From Rhodoferax sp. U2-2l (lineage in GTDB: Bacteria; Pseudomonadota; Gammaproteobacteria; Burkholderiales; Burkholderiaceae_C), in contig NZ_JAJCTH010000002.1 of the NCBI RefSeq assembly GCF_020594515.1, positions 62,001 to 126,000 of the forward strand: a stretch of DNA of 64,000 nucleotides, read 5' to 3'. Positions 44,184 through 55,101 of this stretch are shown piece after piece. Below the pieces are notes generated by a model that ran no database searches, was not told the DNA's origin, and saw only the letters and a list, made by a program, of their open reading frames with translations. The number at the start of each line of letters is the position of its first letter. The first letter of the stretch is position 1. The position numbers and the translations under genes were made by a program.

Positions 44184-46061
44184 TCAGAACCGCCCGCCAG
44201 AGTACCGCTTGCTCAGCACCTCTTGGAGTGTCTGCACCACGCCGAATGCGTCTTTGAGCTGGCTGCGTTCAAAGTTGGACAACTCCTCGAGCGCCAAAAA
44301 GTTGTCGGCCGCCTGGCCCTGCGCCGTCTGGCGGGCCTGGTGGGCGATGCGTAACTTGGCCAGAAACTCCAGCGCGTCGCGCAGGTCGCGGGCACTTTGT
44401 TCGCTGACCTGACCGGCGTTGGCTGACACCTCCAGCCGGTCATGCGTGTTGGCCACCGGCACCCCGGCGGCCAGCGCGTAGATGCGCGCCAAGTCCACGA
44501 TGGGCACGATGCCGCTGTGTTTCAGGTCGATGGTGCGCGGCTTGTCGCCGTTTTTGCTGAGCGTGATGTTGCCAAACATACCCAGCGGCGGGCGGTGTTT
44601 GAGTGCGTTGCTGACCATGTGCGCCAGAAACAGGCTGTTGCCCTGGGTGTGCACCAGCACGTCCTGACGCAGGCTCTCCAGCAGCTCGGTGTGGCCGTGA
44701 ATGCCGCGCAGATCAAAAAACACGCAAGTCAGCATCAGCGCCTTGGGTTTGGGCTGCTCGATCCACTTGCGGAAATACTCGGCCCACACGCGGCGCGACT
44801 GGCGCCAGGTGTCGGTCATGGCCATCATCTCGCCGGGGCAATGCACATAGCCGCAGGCGGCCAGGCCGTCACACACCAGCTTGGAAAAGGCCTTGAAATA
44901 GGCGCCGTGTGCCGCCTCGTCATAACTGTCGTCCAGGATCAGGCAGTTGTCCTGGTCAGACTTGGCGGTTTGTTCGTTGCGCGCCTGGCTGCCCGCCGCC
45001 ACCCACAGGTAAGGCACTGGCGCCGGACCCAGCTGCTGCTCGGCCAGCTGGATCAGCCGCACGGTCAGCGCGTCGGTGATGGCGGTGATGATGTGGCCGG
45101 TGCTGTAGGCGCTGGCATCTGCCGCGGCCAGCTGCTGCTGCAGTTGTTTGACCCGGCCGCTGAGGGTTTGCAGCCCGTCGAGCGTGGTCTGTTTGTAGAT
45201 GTCGCTGGCCAGATACACCGGCGAGGCACCGTGTTGTTCGGTCAGGTTGGTGGTGGTGATCATGCCGACCAACTCGCTGCCATCGAGCACCGGCAGGTGG
45301 TGGATGTGGTGGCGCGCCAGCAGCAACAGGGCTTCAAACGCCGGGCTGTTGGCCTGCACGGTGAGCAGGCTGCGGGTGGCGATGCTGGCTACCGGCTGGG
45401 TCACGTCCAGCGCGTTGGCCACCACCTTGTTGCGCAGGTCGCGGTCGGTCACCAGGCCCACCAGCTGGTCCGCGTCCATCAGCAGCACCGACGACACGCC
45501 CCGCTCGCGCATCAGCTGCGCGGTGGCCTGAATGCTGCTGCTCGGGGGCAGGGTGATGGGGGCGCATTTGATCAGTGTGCGAATGGGGGTGCTGATCAGG
45601 TTCAGCGCGGTGGCTGCGTCACCCTCTGCAGGCCGGGTTTCCGATGGGGCGGTTGGCGGCGTGACTGAGGGGAAAAAACACAGCAGCGCCGGGTGTTTGG
45701 CGCACACGGCCTGCAGCACGTCCGGTGACCACCAGGCGACCTCAACGTCAGTCAGCGTGGTGGCCTGCCAGGTCGTCAACTGGCGCGCCGGCGTGGCGCC
45801 ATACCCCAACAATTGACCGGCACCCAAGCGCACCGCGTGGCCCAGGTCCGGGTCGTGCAGCTGCAGTTCACCGCGCAGCACCAACCCCAGTCGGCTGGCC
45901 AGCTGGCCCTGCGCCAGCAGCACGGTGCCACTGGCCGCCGTTTGGTGGCTGGCTTGGGCTTCGAGATTTTTGAGCTCTTTGGCTGGCAGCTGTTGCCAGA
46001 CGGGGTGCTGCGCCAGGGCGGTGGTCAAAAGGGAGGTGGCTTTGGCGGTGCTGTGGGGCAT
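44184..46061 (-). CDS. cNMP-binding/CBS/DUF294 regulator, paralogue of 31841-33655
   Basis: A 625-residue protein of the same architecture as the one at 31841: cNMP-like domain (about 20-120, 'GTVLLAQGQLASRLGLVLRG'), CBS pair (about 165-285), nucleotidyltransferase-like domain with 'GSQARNEQTAKSDQDNCLIL', and DUF294_C. It converges with the exonuclease fusion, 37 bases apart. In Pseudomonas a single such gene accompanies a nuclease and actP. Here one copy lies beside actP and the other beside the exonuclease, so the two may have divided tasks. The ligand of the cNMP domain is not predictable. Confidence 0.85.
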   Translation of the reverse strand: MPHSTAKATSLLTTALAQHPVWQQLPAKELKNLEAQASHQTAASGTVLLAQGQLASRLGLVLRGELQLHDPDLGHAVRLGAGQLLGYGATPARQLTTWQATTLTDVEVAWWSPDVLQAVCAKHPALLCFFPSVTPPTAPSETRPAEGDAATALNLISTPIRTLIKCAPITLPPSSSIQATAQLMRERGVSSVLLMDADQLVGLVTDRDLRNKVVANALDVTQPVASIATRSLLTVQANSPAFEALLLLARHHIHHLPVLDGSELVGMITTTNLTEQHGASPVYLASDIYKQTTLDGLQTLSGRVKQLQQQLAAADASAYSTGHIITAITDALTVRLIQLAEQQLGPAPVPYLWVAAGSQARNEQTAKSDQDNCLILDDSYDEAAHGAYFKAFSKLVCDGLAACGYVHCPGEMMAMTDTWRQSRRVWAEYFRKWIEQPKPKALMLTCVFFDLRGIHGHTELLESLRQDVLVHTQGNSLFLAHMVSNALKHRPPLGMFGNITLSKNGDKPRTIDLKHSGIVPIVDLARIYALAAGVPVANTHDRLEVSANAGQVSEQSARDLRDALEFLAKLRIAHQARQTAQGQAADNFLALEELSNFERSQLKDAFGVVQTLQEVLSKRYSGGRF

Positions 46062-46097
46062 GATGACGCAACGGGTGGCAAGCGGGTGTGAGGTCGG

Positions 46098-46559
46098 TCA
46101 GGGCCTGGCTTGTCGGCTGGCGTGGCCGAACTTGAGGATGCGGGTGGCGATCACCGTCTCGGTGAAAAAGCCCACCAGCGCCAGCAGAAAACTGCCCACG
46201 CCCGCCAGGAACAGGATGGTGGCCACCTTGAAACTCTGGATCTCGGTGGTTTCACCAAGAAACAGCGCCACGATGGTCAGGCCGATCAGGATCGCGCACA
46301 GGGTCAGCAGGGCAATACAAATGTTCACCAGCCGCCCGCGCAGGCGCAGCTGCTTGAGCTCGTCAAAGGCGTGGTGCATCGGGTTGTCCAAGGGTGCGGC
46401 CTCGATTCGCCCCTCGAGCGCGCGGGCGCGGTCGATGATGCGTGCCAGCCGGCCAGCCACGGTGCCGATCATGCCGGCCACCGCGGTCAGCAAAAACACC
46501 GGCGCCACTGCCAGCTGGATGCCGTGGGAGACGGTGCTGACGTCAGTTGCAAAAAACAT
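46098..46559 (-). CDS. DUF2721 membrane protein
   Basis: A 153-residue protein with three helices: 'IQLAVAPVFLLTAVAGMIGT', 'LVNICIALLTLCAILIGLTI' and 'FLAGVGSFLLALVGFFTETV'. 'RLARIIDRARALEGR' after the first helix is the DUF2721 hallmark. The start is the ATG giving M-F-F-A-T-D; the longer frame runs antisense-like through the transporter gene's shadow. It is the last gene of an HAD-MFS-DUF2721 run, 14 bases after the MFS stop. Function unknown. Confidence 0.82.
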   Translation of the reverse strand: MFFATDVSTVSHGIQLAVAPVFLLTAVAGMIGTVAGRLARIIDRARALEGRIEAAPLDNPMHHAFDELKQLRLRGRLVNICIALLTLCAILIGLTIVALFLGETTEIQSFKVATILFLAGVGSFLLALVGFFTETVIATRILKFGHASRQARP

Positions 46560-46573
46560 GTGGACTCCAGTTG

Positions 46574-47764
46574 TTAAAACCGCCGGGTGTGGCGCAGCAA
46601 GGCCGCACAGCCTGCCAGCGCCAGGGCGGTCAGCAGCAGCGGGAACGCCAGCGCGCTCGACCATTCGATCAGCGCGCCCGACAAGGCCGAAGCCATGAGC
46701 CCGCCCAAAGTGTAGGTCAGCACCAGCACGGCGGTGCTGTTGATCAGGGTCAGGCCCTTTTCGCGGGCGCCAATGTCGATCATGGCCAGGGTGTAGAGCG
46801 CGCCACCGGCGGCGCCCCAGACTGCCACCATCGGCCAGATCAGGCTGCCAGCTTCTGCGGCCCACGGCGTCACCAGGGTGGACAGCAATATCAAGGCGGC
46901 ACACACCGTCATCAGGGTGCGCCGCCCTCGCGCCGGATTGGCAAAGCGGTCGGCCACCATGCCCGAGGGCAGCGCCGCCAAGGTGCCGCCTGCACCACTG
47001 ACTGCCACCAGCAGGGTGGCAGCAGAAGCGCTCAGGCCCAGCGACAAACCATACAGCGGCAGGATGGACGCCAGGCCCAGCTCAAAAAAGCCGCCCAGAA
47101 AACCCGCCAGCATGATCACCGGGTGCGCCAGCACCGCCCGCCACAGCCCGGGCAGACCGACGCTGGCGGTGTGGCTGTCGTGGTCGGGTGGCAGGCGCGG
47201 TATCAGTGCCGTCCAGGCCAGGCCCACACCCAACAGCGCCACCACCCACCATAACGCGTGGCTGTTGTTGGTGCCGACCCAGGCCAGCAGCGCCGGGCCG
47301 ACCACAAAGGTCAGCCCGACCAGGGTGGCGTAGATGCCGATGGTGCGGCCCAGGTGGCGGGGCGGGGCAAACTCGGCAATGAAGGCCTCGGCCAGCACCC
47401 AGCGCAGGCCACCGGCCACACCGGCCAGCAGCTGCAGCGCAAACCAGAGCCACAGCACCTCGGTCAGCATGAACCCCAGGGCCGATACCAGCGGCGCGGC
47501 GGATGCCAGCCACATGGTCTGGCGCCGTCCGATGCGGCGAATCAACCCGGAGGCAAACGGTGTGATCAGGAAGACCCCACCCCAGGTGGTGGCGGCAAAC
47601 AACCCGGCCACGGTGGTGGAGACCTGCGCGTCTTTCAGCATCAACAGCAGCAGCGGCGACAACATGAAGATGCCGCACAGCTCAAAAAATGTCGAGCCAA
47701 ACACCGCCAACAGGCCCACCGGGGAGCCTTGGGGTTGCTTGGTCTGTGTGGTCGCGTCAGTCAT
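46574..47764 (-). CDS. MFS transporter
   Basis: A 396-residue major facilitator with about 12 helices. The inter-helix motif A appears as 'SGLIRRIGRRQTMWLAS', and 'GIYATLVGLTFVVGPALLAW' matches helix 5 of drug/sugar efflux-type MFS proteins. Closest in feel to YcaD/UMF-like carriers. The substrate is unknown. It is 15 bases downstream of the HAD phosphatase gene, so probably co-transcribed. Confidence 0.88.
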   Translation of the reverse strand: MTDATTQTKQPQGSPVGLLAVFGSTFFELCGIFMLSPLLLLMLKDAQVSTTVAGLFAATTWGGVFLITPFASGLIRRIGRRQTMWLASAAPLVSALGFMLTEVLWLWFALQLLAGVAGGLRWVLAEAFIAEFAPPRHLGRTIGIYATLVGLTFVVGPALLAWVGTNNSHALWWVVALLGVGLAWTALIPRLPPDHDSHTASVGLPGLWRAVLAHPVIMLAGFLGGFFELGLASILPLYGLSLGLSASAATLLVAVSGAGGTLAALPSGMVADRFANPARGRRTLMTVCAALILLSTLVTPWAAEAGSLIWPMVAVWGAAGGALYTLAMIDIGAREKGLTLINSTAVLVLTYTLGGLMASALSGALIEWSSALAFPLLLTALALAGCAALLRHTRRF

Positions 47765-47779
47765 GGACAGCCGTTGTCA

Positions 47780-48634
47780 TCATGCAGCGCGGGCAGCCAG
47801 CAGGGCGCGTGCCACTTCGGCAAACCCGGCGCCGCGCTCAGAGGGTGTTTCATACCGTGGCCAGTGCACCAATTGCGACTCAAAGTGGTGGATGTTGGCC
47901 ACGCCCACGCTGTGGGGGAACTGCGCGAACATCACCTGGTCGTTGGTCGAATCACCCACATAGACCCAACGGTCCAACTCGGCGTCCAGCGCGCGGCCAA
48001 ACAGCGTGCGCACCATCCAGCGGGCGGCTTCCAGCTTGTTGTGGCTGCCGTACCAGCCGTTGATGTGGATGCTGCTCACCGTGGCTTGCATGCCCTCGGA
48101 TTGCATCAACGCCACCACCTGCGCCACCTGCGCTGGCGCGAGCAGCACGTGCTCGGCGTAATCGATGGCCACATCGGTCTCGCGCCCGGCTGAGTCGCGC
48201 GACAGTGCCGTGCCCGGGATCTCGCGCAGGATGCGCTGCGCCACCTGCTGCATCCTGAGTGTGTTGGCAGCGCGCTCGGCGGCTGGGGCAAAGTAGGTCT
48301 TGATCAGGGGGTGATGGGCGTCGGGGTGGGCTGACGGGCTGCCCGTGCTGGCGCCAGCGGGCGCCCAGGCAACGCCGCCGTTCTCGGCCACCATCGCATC
48401 CACCGGCCACGGCGGCGCCCCCCGCGCGGCATCGCCCCGCGCGTGCGGTGCACACCAGCCCACCGGTCGCCCGGTGATCGGGATCACCGTCAGACCGGCC
48501 GCCTTCAGGCGGGCCAGCGCCTGCAGCGCGTCTGCGGTGATGGCCTGGTGGGTGGTGAGGGTGTCGTCGATGTCGGTGAAGACGCCGATGATGCGCTGGC
48601 GCTCGGCCAGCGGCCAGTCAGACAGGGGTTTCAT
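47780..48634 (-). CDS. HAD-superfamily (IIB) phosphatase
   Basis: A 284-residue phosphatase. Motif I is 'GVFTDIDDTLTTHQAITADA' (nucleophile and acid/base Asp), motif II 'VIPITGRPVGW', and motif IV 'VYVGDSTNDQVMFAQFPHSV'. The IIB cap and sequence are like sugar-phosphate phosphatases (mannosyl-3-phosphoglycerate, sucrose or trehalose phosphatase). It lies 65 bases after prfC and before an MFS gene. Its nearness to the glycogen cluster invites a sugar role, but that is only positional. Confidence 0.83.
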   Translation of the reverse strand: MKPLSDWPLAERQRIIGVFTDIDDTLTTHQAITADALQALARLKAAGLTVIPITGRPVGWCAPHARGDAARGAPPWPVDAMVAENGGVAWAPAGASTGSPSAHPDAHHPLIKTYFAPAAERAANTLRMQQVAQRILREIPGTALSRDSAGRETDVAIDYAEHVLLAPAQVAQVVALMQSEGMQATVSSIHINGWYGSHNKLEAARWMVRTLFGRALDAELDRWVYVGDSTNDQVMFAQFPHSVGVANIHHFESQLVHWPRYETPSERGAGFAEVARALLAARAA

Positions 48635-48699
48635 GCTGCGTCATGGCGGGCGACGACCCACCACGCAGCCAAGTGCAGGGGCAAGCCGCGCCTCATCCG

Positions 48700-50331
48700 T
48701 CAGAGCGCGCTTTGCAGCGCCAGCCCGGCGTGTTCGCGCAGCGGGTGGAAATGGATTTTGGGGAAACGCTCCTGCGCCAGGCGCACGTCGTAGGGGCTGG
48801 TGCACAAAAATGCCAGCGTGTCGGCGGCATCCCGCGCCATGCGCTGCGGGTAGGCGTTGACAAAGTCCTTGAGTTCCTGCGGCGTGTCAGCGGTGATCCA
48901 GCGTGCACCGGTGTACTGGCTGCTCTCCAGCCGCACATCGGCGTCGTATTCACTCTTGAGGCGGTGTTGCACCACCTCAAACTGCAGCTGGCCCACCGCG
49001 CCCAGCAGCATGTTGCCGCCCATTTCGGGCCGGAACACCTGGATCGCGCCTTCTTCACCGAGCTGGGCCAGACCTTGTTGCAGCTGTTTGGTGCGCAACG
49101 GGTTTTTCAGGATCACGGTGTTGAACATTTCGGGCGCAAAAAACGGCAGACCGGTGAACAACAGGTTGACCGAGCCGTCGGTGATGGTGTCGCCCAGCTG
49201 CACACCGCCGTGGGTGGTGAACCCGACGATGTCGCCCGCGTAGGCTTCTTCCACCGCCTCGCGGCGCTGGCTCATGAAGGTGACCACGCTGGTCGGGCGC
49301 AGCTCCTTGCCGGTGCGCATCACCTTGAGCTTCATACCCGGCGTGTATTTGCCGCTGGCCATGCGCACAAAAGCGATGCGGTCGCGATGATTCGCGTCCA
49401 TGTTGGCTTGCACCTTGAACACCACACCACTGAAGGCGTCGTCTTCGGGCTGCACCTGTTTGACGACCGGCTGTTTGTTGACCACAAAGCTGCTGGTGCG
49501 CGGGCCCGGTGAGGGCGCCAGGTCGACCAGCGCGTCGAGCACCTCCATCACACCGAAGTTGTTGACACCCGAGCCAAAAAACACCGGGGTTTGTTTGCCT
49601 GCCAAAAAGGCCTCGCGGTCAAACTCGGGGGAGGCGCCGGTGGCCAGTTCCATGCTCTCCAGCGCGGTGTCCCAGTCATGGCCAAAGCGTTTTTGCAACG
49701 CATCGGGGTCGGACAGCGGCATCGCATCAAAGTCTTGCGGCAGCCGCTCCGAGCCCGACTCAAACACCGTCATGGTCTGGGTGCGCAGGTTGATGATGCC
49801 GCCGAAGTGTTTGCCCTGGCCCACCGGCCAGGTCATCGGCACACAGGGCATGCCCAGTTCACGCTCAACCTCGTCGAGGATGTCCAGCGGGTCGCGCACC
49901 TCGCGGTCCATCTTGTTGACGAAGGTGATGATGGGCGTGTCGCGCTGGCGGCAAACCTCGATCAGACGGCGGGTTTGGGCTTCGACCCCGTTGGCCGCGT
50001 CGATCACCATCAAGGCCGAGTCCACCGCGGTCAGCACGCGGTAGGTGTCTTCGGAAAAGTCCTTGTGGCCGGGGGTGTCGAGCAGGTTGATGACAAAGTC
50101 ACGGTACACCATCTGCATCACGCTGGAAGCCACCGAGATGCCGCGTTGTTTCTCGATTTCCATCCAGTCGCTGGTGGCGTGGCGGCTGGCTTTGCGGGCT
50201 TTCACGCTGCCTGCGATCTGGATCGCACCGGAAAACAGCAGCAGTTTTTCGGTCAGGGTGGTTTTACCCGCGTCCGGGTGCGAGATGATGGCAAAGGTGC
50301 GGCGGCGGCGGGTTTCAAAAGCGTAAGTCAC
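48700..50331 (-). CDS. prfC: Peptide chain release factor 3
   Basis: A 543-residue ribosomal GTPase that removes RF1/RF2 after peptide release. G1 is 'ISHPDAGKTTLTEKLL', G3 'LLDTPGHKDFSED', G4 'FVNKMDRE'; 'QKRGISVASSVMQM'-type switch I reads 'KQRGISVASSVMQM'. Length and domain order are standard. The start is GTG, giving M-T-Y-A-F-E; no clear Shine-Dalgarno precedes it. The region upstream is shared with the divergent pgm gene. Confidence 0.96.
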   Translation of the reverse strand: MTYAFETRRRRTFAIISHPDAGKTTLTEKLLLFSGAIQIAGSVKARKASRHATSDWMEIEKQRGISVASSVMQMVYRDFVINLLDTPGHKDFSEDTYRVLTAVDSALMVIDAANGVEAQTRRLIEVCRQRDTPIITFVNKMDREVRDPLDILDEVERELGMPCVPMTWPVGQGKHFGGIINLRTQTMTVFESGSERLPQDFDAMPLSDPDALQKRFGHDWDTALESMELATGASPEFDREAFLAGKQTPVFFGSGVNNFGVMEVLDALVDLAPSPGPRTSSFVVNKQPVVKQVQPEDDAFSGVVFKVQANMDANHRDRIAFVRMASGKYTPGMKLKVMRTGKELRPTSVVTFMSQRREAVEEAYAGDIVGFTTHGGVQLGDTITDGSVNLLFTGLPFFAPEMFNTVILKNPLRTKQLQQGLAQLGEEGAIQVFRPEMGGNMLLGAVGQLQFEVVQHRLKSEYDADVRLESSQYTGARWITADTPQELKDFVNAYPQRMARDAADTLAFLCTSPYDVRLAQERFPKIHFHPLREHAGLALQSAL

Positions 50332-52251
<1,920 letters not shown>

Positions 52252-52295
52252 TGCATCACTGAATCACATCGATAAACTTTAAGCAAGGACAAGAC

Positions 52296-53567
52296 ATGCT
52301 GAATGAGATTGAGAAGACCCCCGAGACCCACCAGTTGGTGCGACACACGGTAGCGTTGGTGCTGGCCGGTGGTCGGGGTTCCAGGCTGAAGCAGTTGACG
52401 GATTCGCGCGCCAAGCCAGCCGTGTACTTCGGGGGCAAGTTCCGCATCATCGACTTCGCCCTGTCCAACTGCCTGAACTCGGGCATTCGCCGCATGGCGG
52501 TGGTGACCCAGTACAAATCTCATTCTTTGATGCGTCACATGCAGCGCGGCTGGAGCTTTTTGCGCGCCGAACTCAACGAAATGGTCGACCTGCTGCCCGC
52601 GCAGCAACGTGCCGGTGAAGAGCACTGGTACCGCGGCACGGCCGACGCCATTTTCCAGAACCTGGACATCATCCGCGCCAGCGAGCCGCAGTACGTCGTC
52701 ATCCTGGCCGGTGACCATGTCTACAAAATGGACTACTCGCTGATGGTCAAGGACCATGTGGCGCGTGGTGCCGGGTGCACCGTGGGGTGCATCGAGGTGC
52801 CGCGTAGCGAGGCCAGCGCCTTTGGCGTGATGGCTGTGGATCAACACCGCCAGATCACCGCGTTTGTTGAAAAGCCCGCTGACCCGCCGCCCATGCCCGG
52901 CAACGAGGCCGTGTCGCTGGCGAGCATGGGGATTTACGTGTTCGATGCCGACTACCTGTACAAGCTGCTGGAGGCCGATCTGGACAACCCGGATTCGGAA
53001 CACGACTTTGGCAAAAACGTGATCCCGGCGGCCGTGGCCGACGGGCGGGCGCTGGCGCATCCGTTTGGCATGTCCTGTGTCTCGCGCGTGGCCGGTGGGG
53101 CGCCGTATTGGCGCGACGTCGGCACGATTGACGCGTTCTGGTCGGCCAATCTGGACTTGGCCTCCACCGTGCCGGAACTCGATATCTACGACACCGACTG
53201 GCCCATCTGGACCTACCAGCGCCAGCTGCCACCGGCCAAGTTTGTGCCCGACACCATGGGGCAGAACGGCGTGGCGGTGAACACCTTGATCTCGGGCGGC
53301 TGTATCGTGTCGGGCTCGTATGTGGCCCATTCGGTGCTGTTTTCAGAGGTGCGCATCCACTCGTTCTGCCGCATCGACGAGGCGGTGATCCTGCCGGACG
53401 TGATCATCCAGCGCAATTGCCGCCTGAGCCGGGTCGTGATTGACCGGGGCTGCACGGTGCCAGAGGGCCTGGTGGTGGGCGAAGACCCGGTGCTGGATGC
53501 GCAGCGGTTTGAGCGCACCGAAGGTGGCGTGGTGTTGATCACGCGCGACATGCTGGCCAAACTTTAA
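52296..53567 (+). CDS. glgC: Glucose-1-phosphate adenylyltransferase
   Basis: Makes ADP-glucose for glycogen synthesis; the regulated step. 423 residues. '[20 protein letters not shown]' is the nucleotide/PPi-binding motif, '[19 protein letters not shown]' follows, and '[18 protein letters not shown]' holds substrate-site residues. The C-terminal part is the left-handed beta-helix that binds allosteric effectors. It starts 44 bases after pgm and ends 16 bases before glgA. Confidence 0.96.
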   Translation: MLNEIEKTPETHQLVRHTVALVLAGGRGSRLKQLTDSRAKPAVYFGGKFRIIDFALSNCLNSGIRRMAVVTQYKSHSLMRHMQRGWSFLRAELNEMVDLLPAQQRAGEEHWYRGTADAIFQNLDIIRASEPQYVVILAGDHVYKMDYSLMVKDHVARGAGCTVGCIEVPRSEASAFGVMAVDQHRQITAFVEKPADPPPMPGNEAVSLASMGIYVFDADYLYKLLEADLDNPDSEHDFGKNVIPAAVADGRALAHPFGMSCVSRVAGGAPYWRDVGTIDAFWSANLDLASTVPELDIYDTDWPIWTYQRQLPPAKFVPDTMGQNGVAVNTLISGGCIVSGSYVAHSVLFSEVRIHSFCRIDEAVILPDVIIQRNCRLSRVVIDRGCTVPEGLVVGEDPVLDAQRFERTEGGVVLITRDMLAKL

Positions 53568-53583
53568 CGACAAGGGTTATGTG

Positions 53584-55032
53584 ATGAATGTGTTGCAAGT
53601 CAGTGCCGAGATCTTCCCGCTGCTCAAAACTGGTGGGTTGGCAGACGTGGCCGGGGCCTTGCCCGGCGCGCTGCAGTCGGTGAACTGCCAGGTGCGGGTG
53701 GTGTTGCCCGGTTTTCCGGCCATCATGGCAGACCTGACGGATGTGCATGTGCTGGCCGAGCTCAACGCGCCGTGGGGCGAGCCCCTGCGTGTGTTGTACG
53801 GGCGCTTGAAAACACTGGGGGTGAACGCCTACCTGATTGATTTGCCGCATCTCTACCACCGTCCCGGCAGCCCCTATGAAGACGCCTGGCGCCACCCGTA
53901 TGCCGACAACCACCGCCGCTTTGCCCTGCTGGGCTGGGTGGCGGCGCTGCTGGCGCATGGGCTGGATGGCCATTGGCAGCCGCAGGTGGTGCACAGCCAC
54001 GATTGGCATGCCGGCCTGACCCCGGCCTACATGGCGTTCATGCACCACCAATCGATGCGTGTGGCCACCGTGTTCACGGTGCACAACCTGGCCTACCAAG
54101 GCGTGTTTTCCCCGGCCAGCTTTTATGAACTGGGCTTGCCCCACTCGGCATTCGGCGTCAACGGTGTCGAGTTTTATGGCCAGGTGTCGTTCATGAAAGC
54201 CGGGCTGTACTACGCCGACCACATCACCACCGTCAGCCCCACTTATGCGCGCGAAATCCAGACGCCTGCCCAGGGCTGTGGGTTTGACGGCCTGCTGCGC
54301 ACCCGCGCCAGTGCGTTGTCGGGCATCCTGAATGCGGTGGACGACGCCGTGTGGAACCCGGCCACCGACCCCCACGTGAGTGACCATTTTGATGCCGACA
54401 ACACCGCCGGCAAGGCGCGCTGCAAGGCCACCTTGCAAGCCGATCTCGGCCTGAGCGTGCAGGCAGATGCGCCCTTGTTTGGCGTGGTGAGCCGCTTGAC
54501 CGACCAAAAAGGCTTGCATCTGGTGCTGGGGGCCCTTGACGCGATTTTGTCACGCGGCGGCCAGTTGGTTCTGCTGGGCACTGGTGAGGCGCATCTGGAG
54601 GCGCTGTTCAAAGCCAGGGCGGCGCAGTACCCGCACGCGGTGTCGGTGCGCATCGGTTACGACGAGGCCTATGCCCACCGGATCTTTTCGGCCACCGATG
54701 TGACGCTGGTGCCGTCCCAGTTTGAGCCCTGTGGCCTGACGCAAATGTATGGCCTGAAATACGGCAGCCTGCCGCTGGTCCACCGCGTCGGTGGTCTGGC
54801 CGACACGGTGGTGGATTGTTCGCTGGAAAACCTGGCCGATGGCCGCGCCAACGGCTTTGTGTTTGACGACTTCAGCCAGCAGGCGCTGGAGCGCGCCATC
54901 GCCCGAGCTTTTGCGCTGTATGCCCGCAAGTCCGAATGGGACACCGTGCGTGCCCACGGCATGCGTCAGGATTTGGGCTGGCAAAGTGCCGCCCGCCAGT
55001 ACGCGGCGCTGTACCAGCATTTGTGCGCGTGA
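53584..55032 (+). CDS. glgA: Glycogen synthase (ADP-glucose)
   Basis: Adds glucosyl units from ADP-glucose to the growing alpha-1,4 chain. 482 residues, GT5 family. 'LLKTGGLADVAGALPGAL' is the ADP-glucose-binding KTGGL motif near the N-terminus, 'HSHDWHAGLTPAYMAF' is conserved, and 'VPSQFEPCGLTQMYGLKYGS' contains the catalytic E-x7-E region. I choose the ATG giving M-N-V-L-Q; a GTG one codon upstream is possible. It is 16 bases after glgC. Confidence 0.96.
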   Translation: MNVLQVSAEIFPLLKTGGLADVAGALPGALQSVNCQVRVVLPGFPAIMADLTDVHVLAELNAPWGEPLRVLYGRLKTLGVNAYLIDLPHLYHRPGSPYEDAWRHPYADNHRRFALLGWVAALLAHGLDGHWQPQVVHSHDWHAGLTPAYMAFMHHQSMRVATVFTVHNLAYQGVFSPASFYELGLPHSAFGVNGVEFYGQVSFMKAGLYYADHITTVSPTYAREIQTPAQGCGFDGLLRTRASALSGILNAVDDAVWNPATDPHVSDHFDADNTAGKARCKATLQADLGLSVQADAPLFGVVSRLTDQKGLHLVLGALDAILSRGGQLVLLGTGEAHLEALFKARAAQYPHAVSVRIGYDEAYAHRIFSATDVTLVPSQFEPCGLTQMYGLKYGSLPLVHRVGGLADTVVDCSLENLADGRANGFVFDDFSQQALERAIARAFALYARKSEWDTVRAHGMRQDLGWQSAARQYAALYQHLCA

Positions 55033-55101
55033 GTTTTCTGCCGGTGACGGGGCAGCACGTGCCAGGCGCCGGTGCCCCTTTTTTCTTTTTTGGATGACCC
55101 A

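Noticed and set aside
44442..45668. 408-codon plus-strand frame
   Set aside because: Antisense to the second DUF294 gene, whose motifs are clear.
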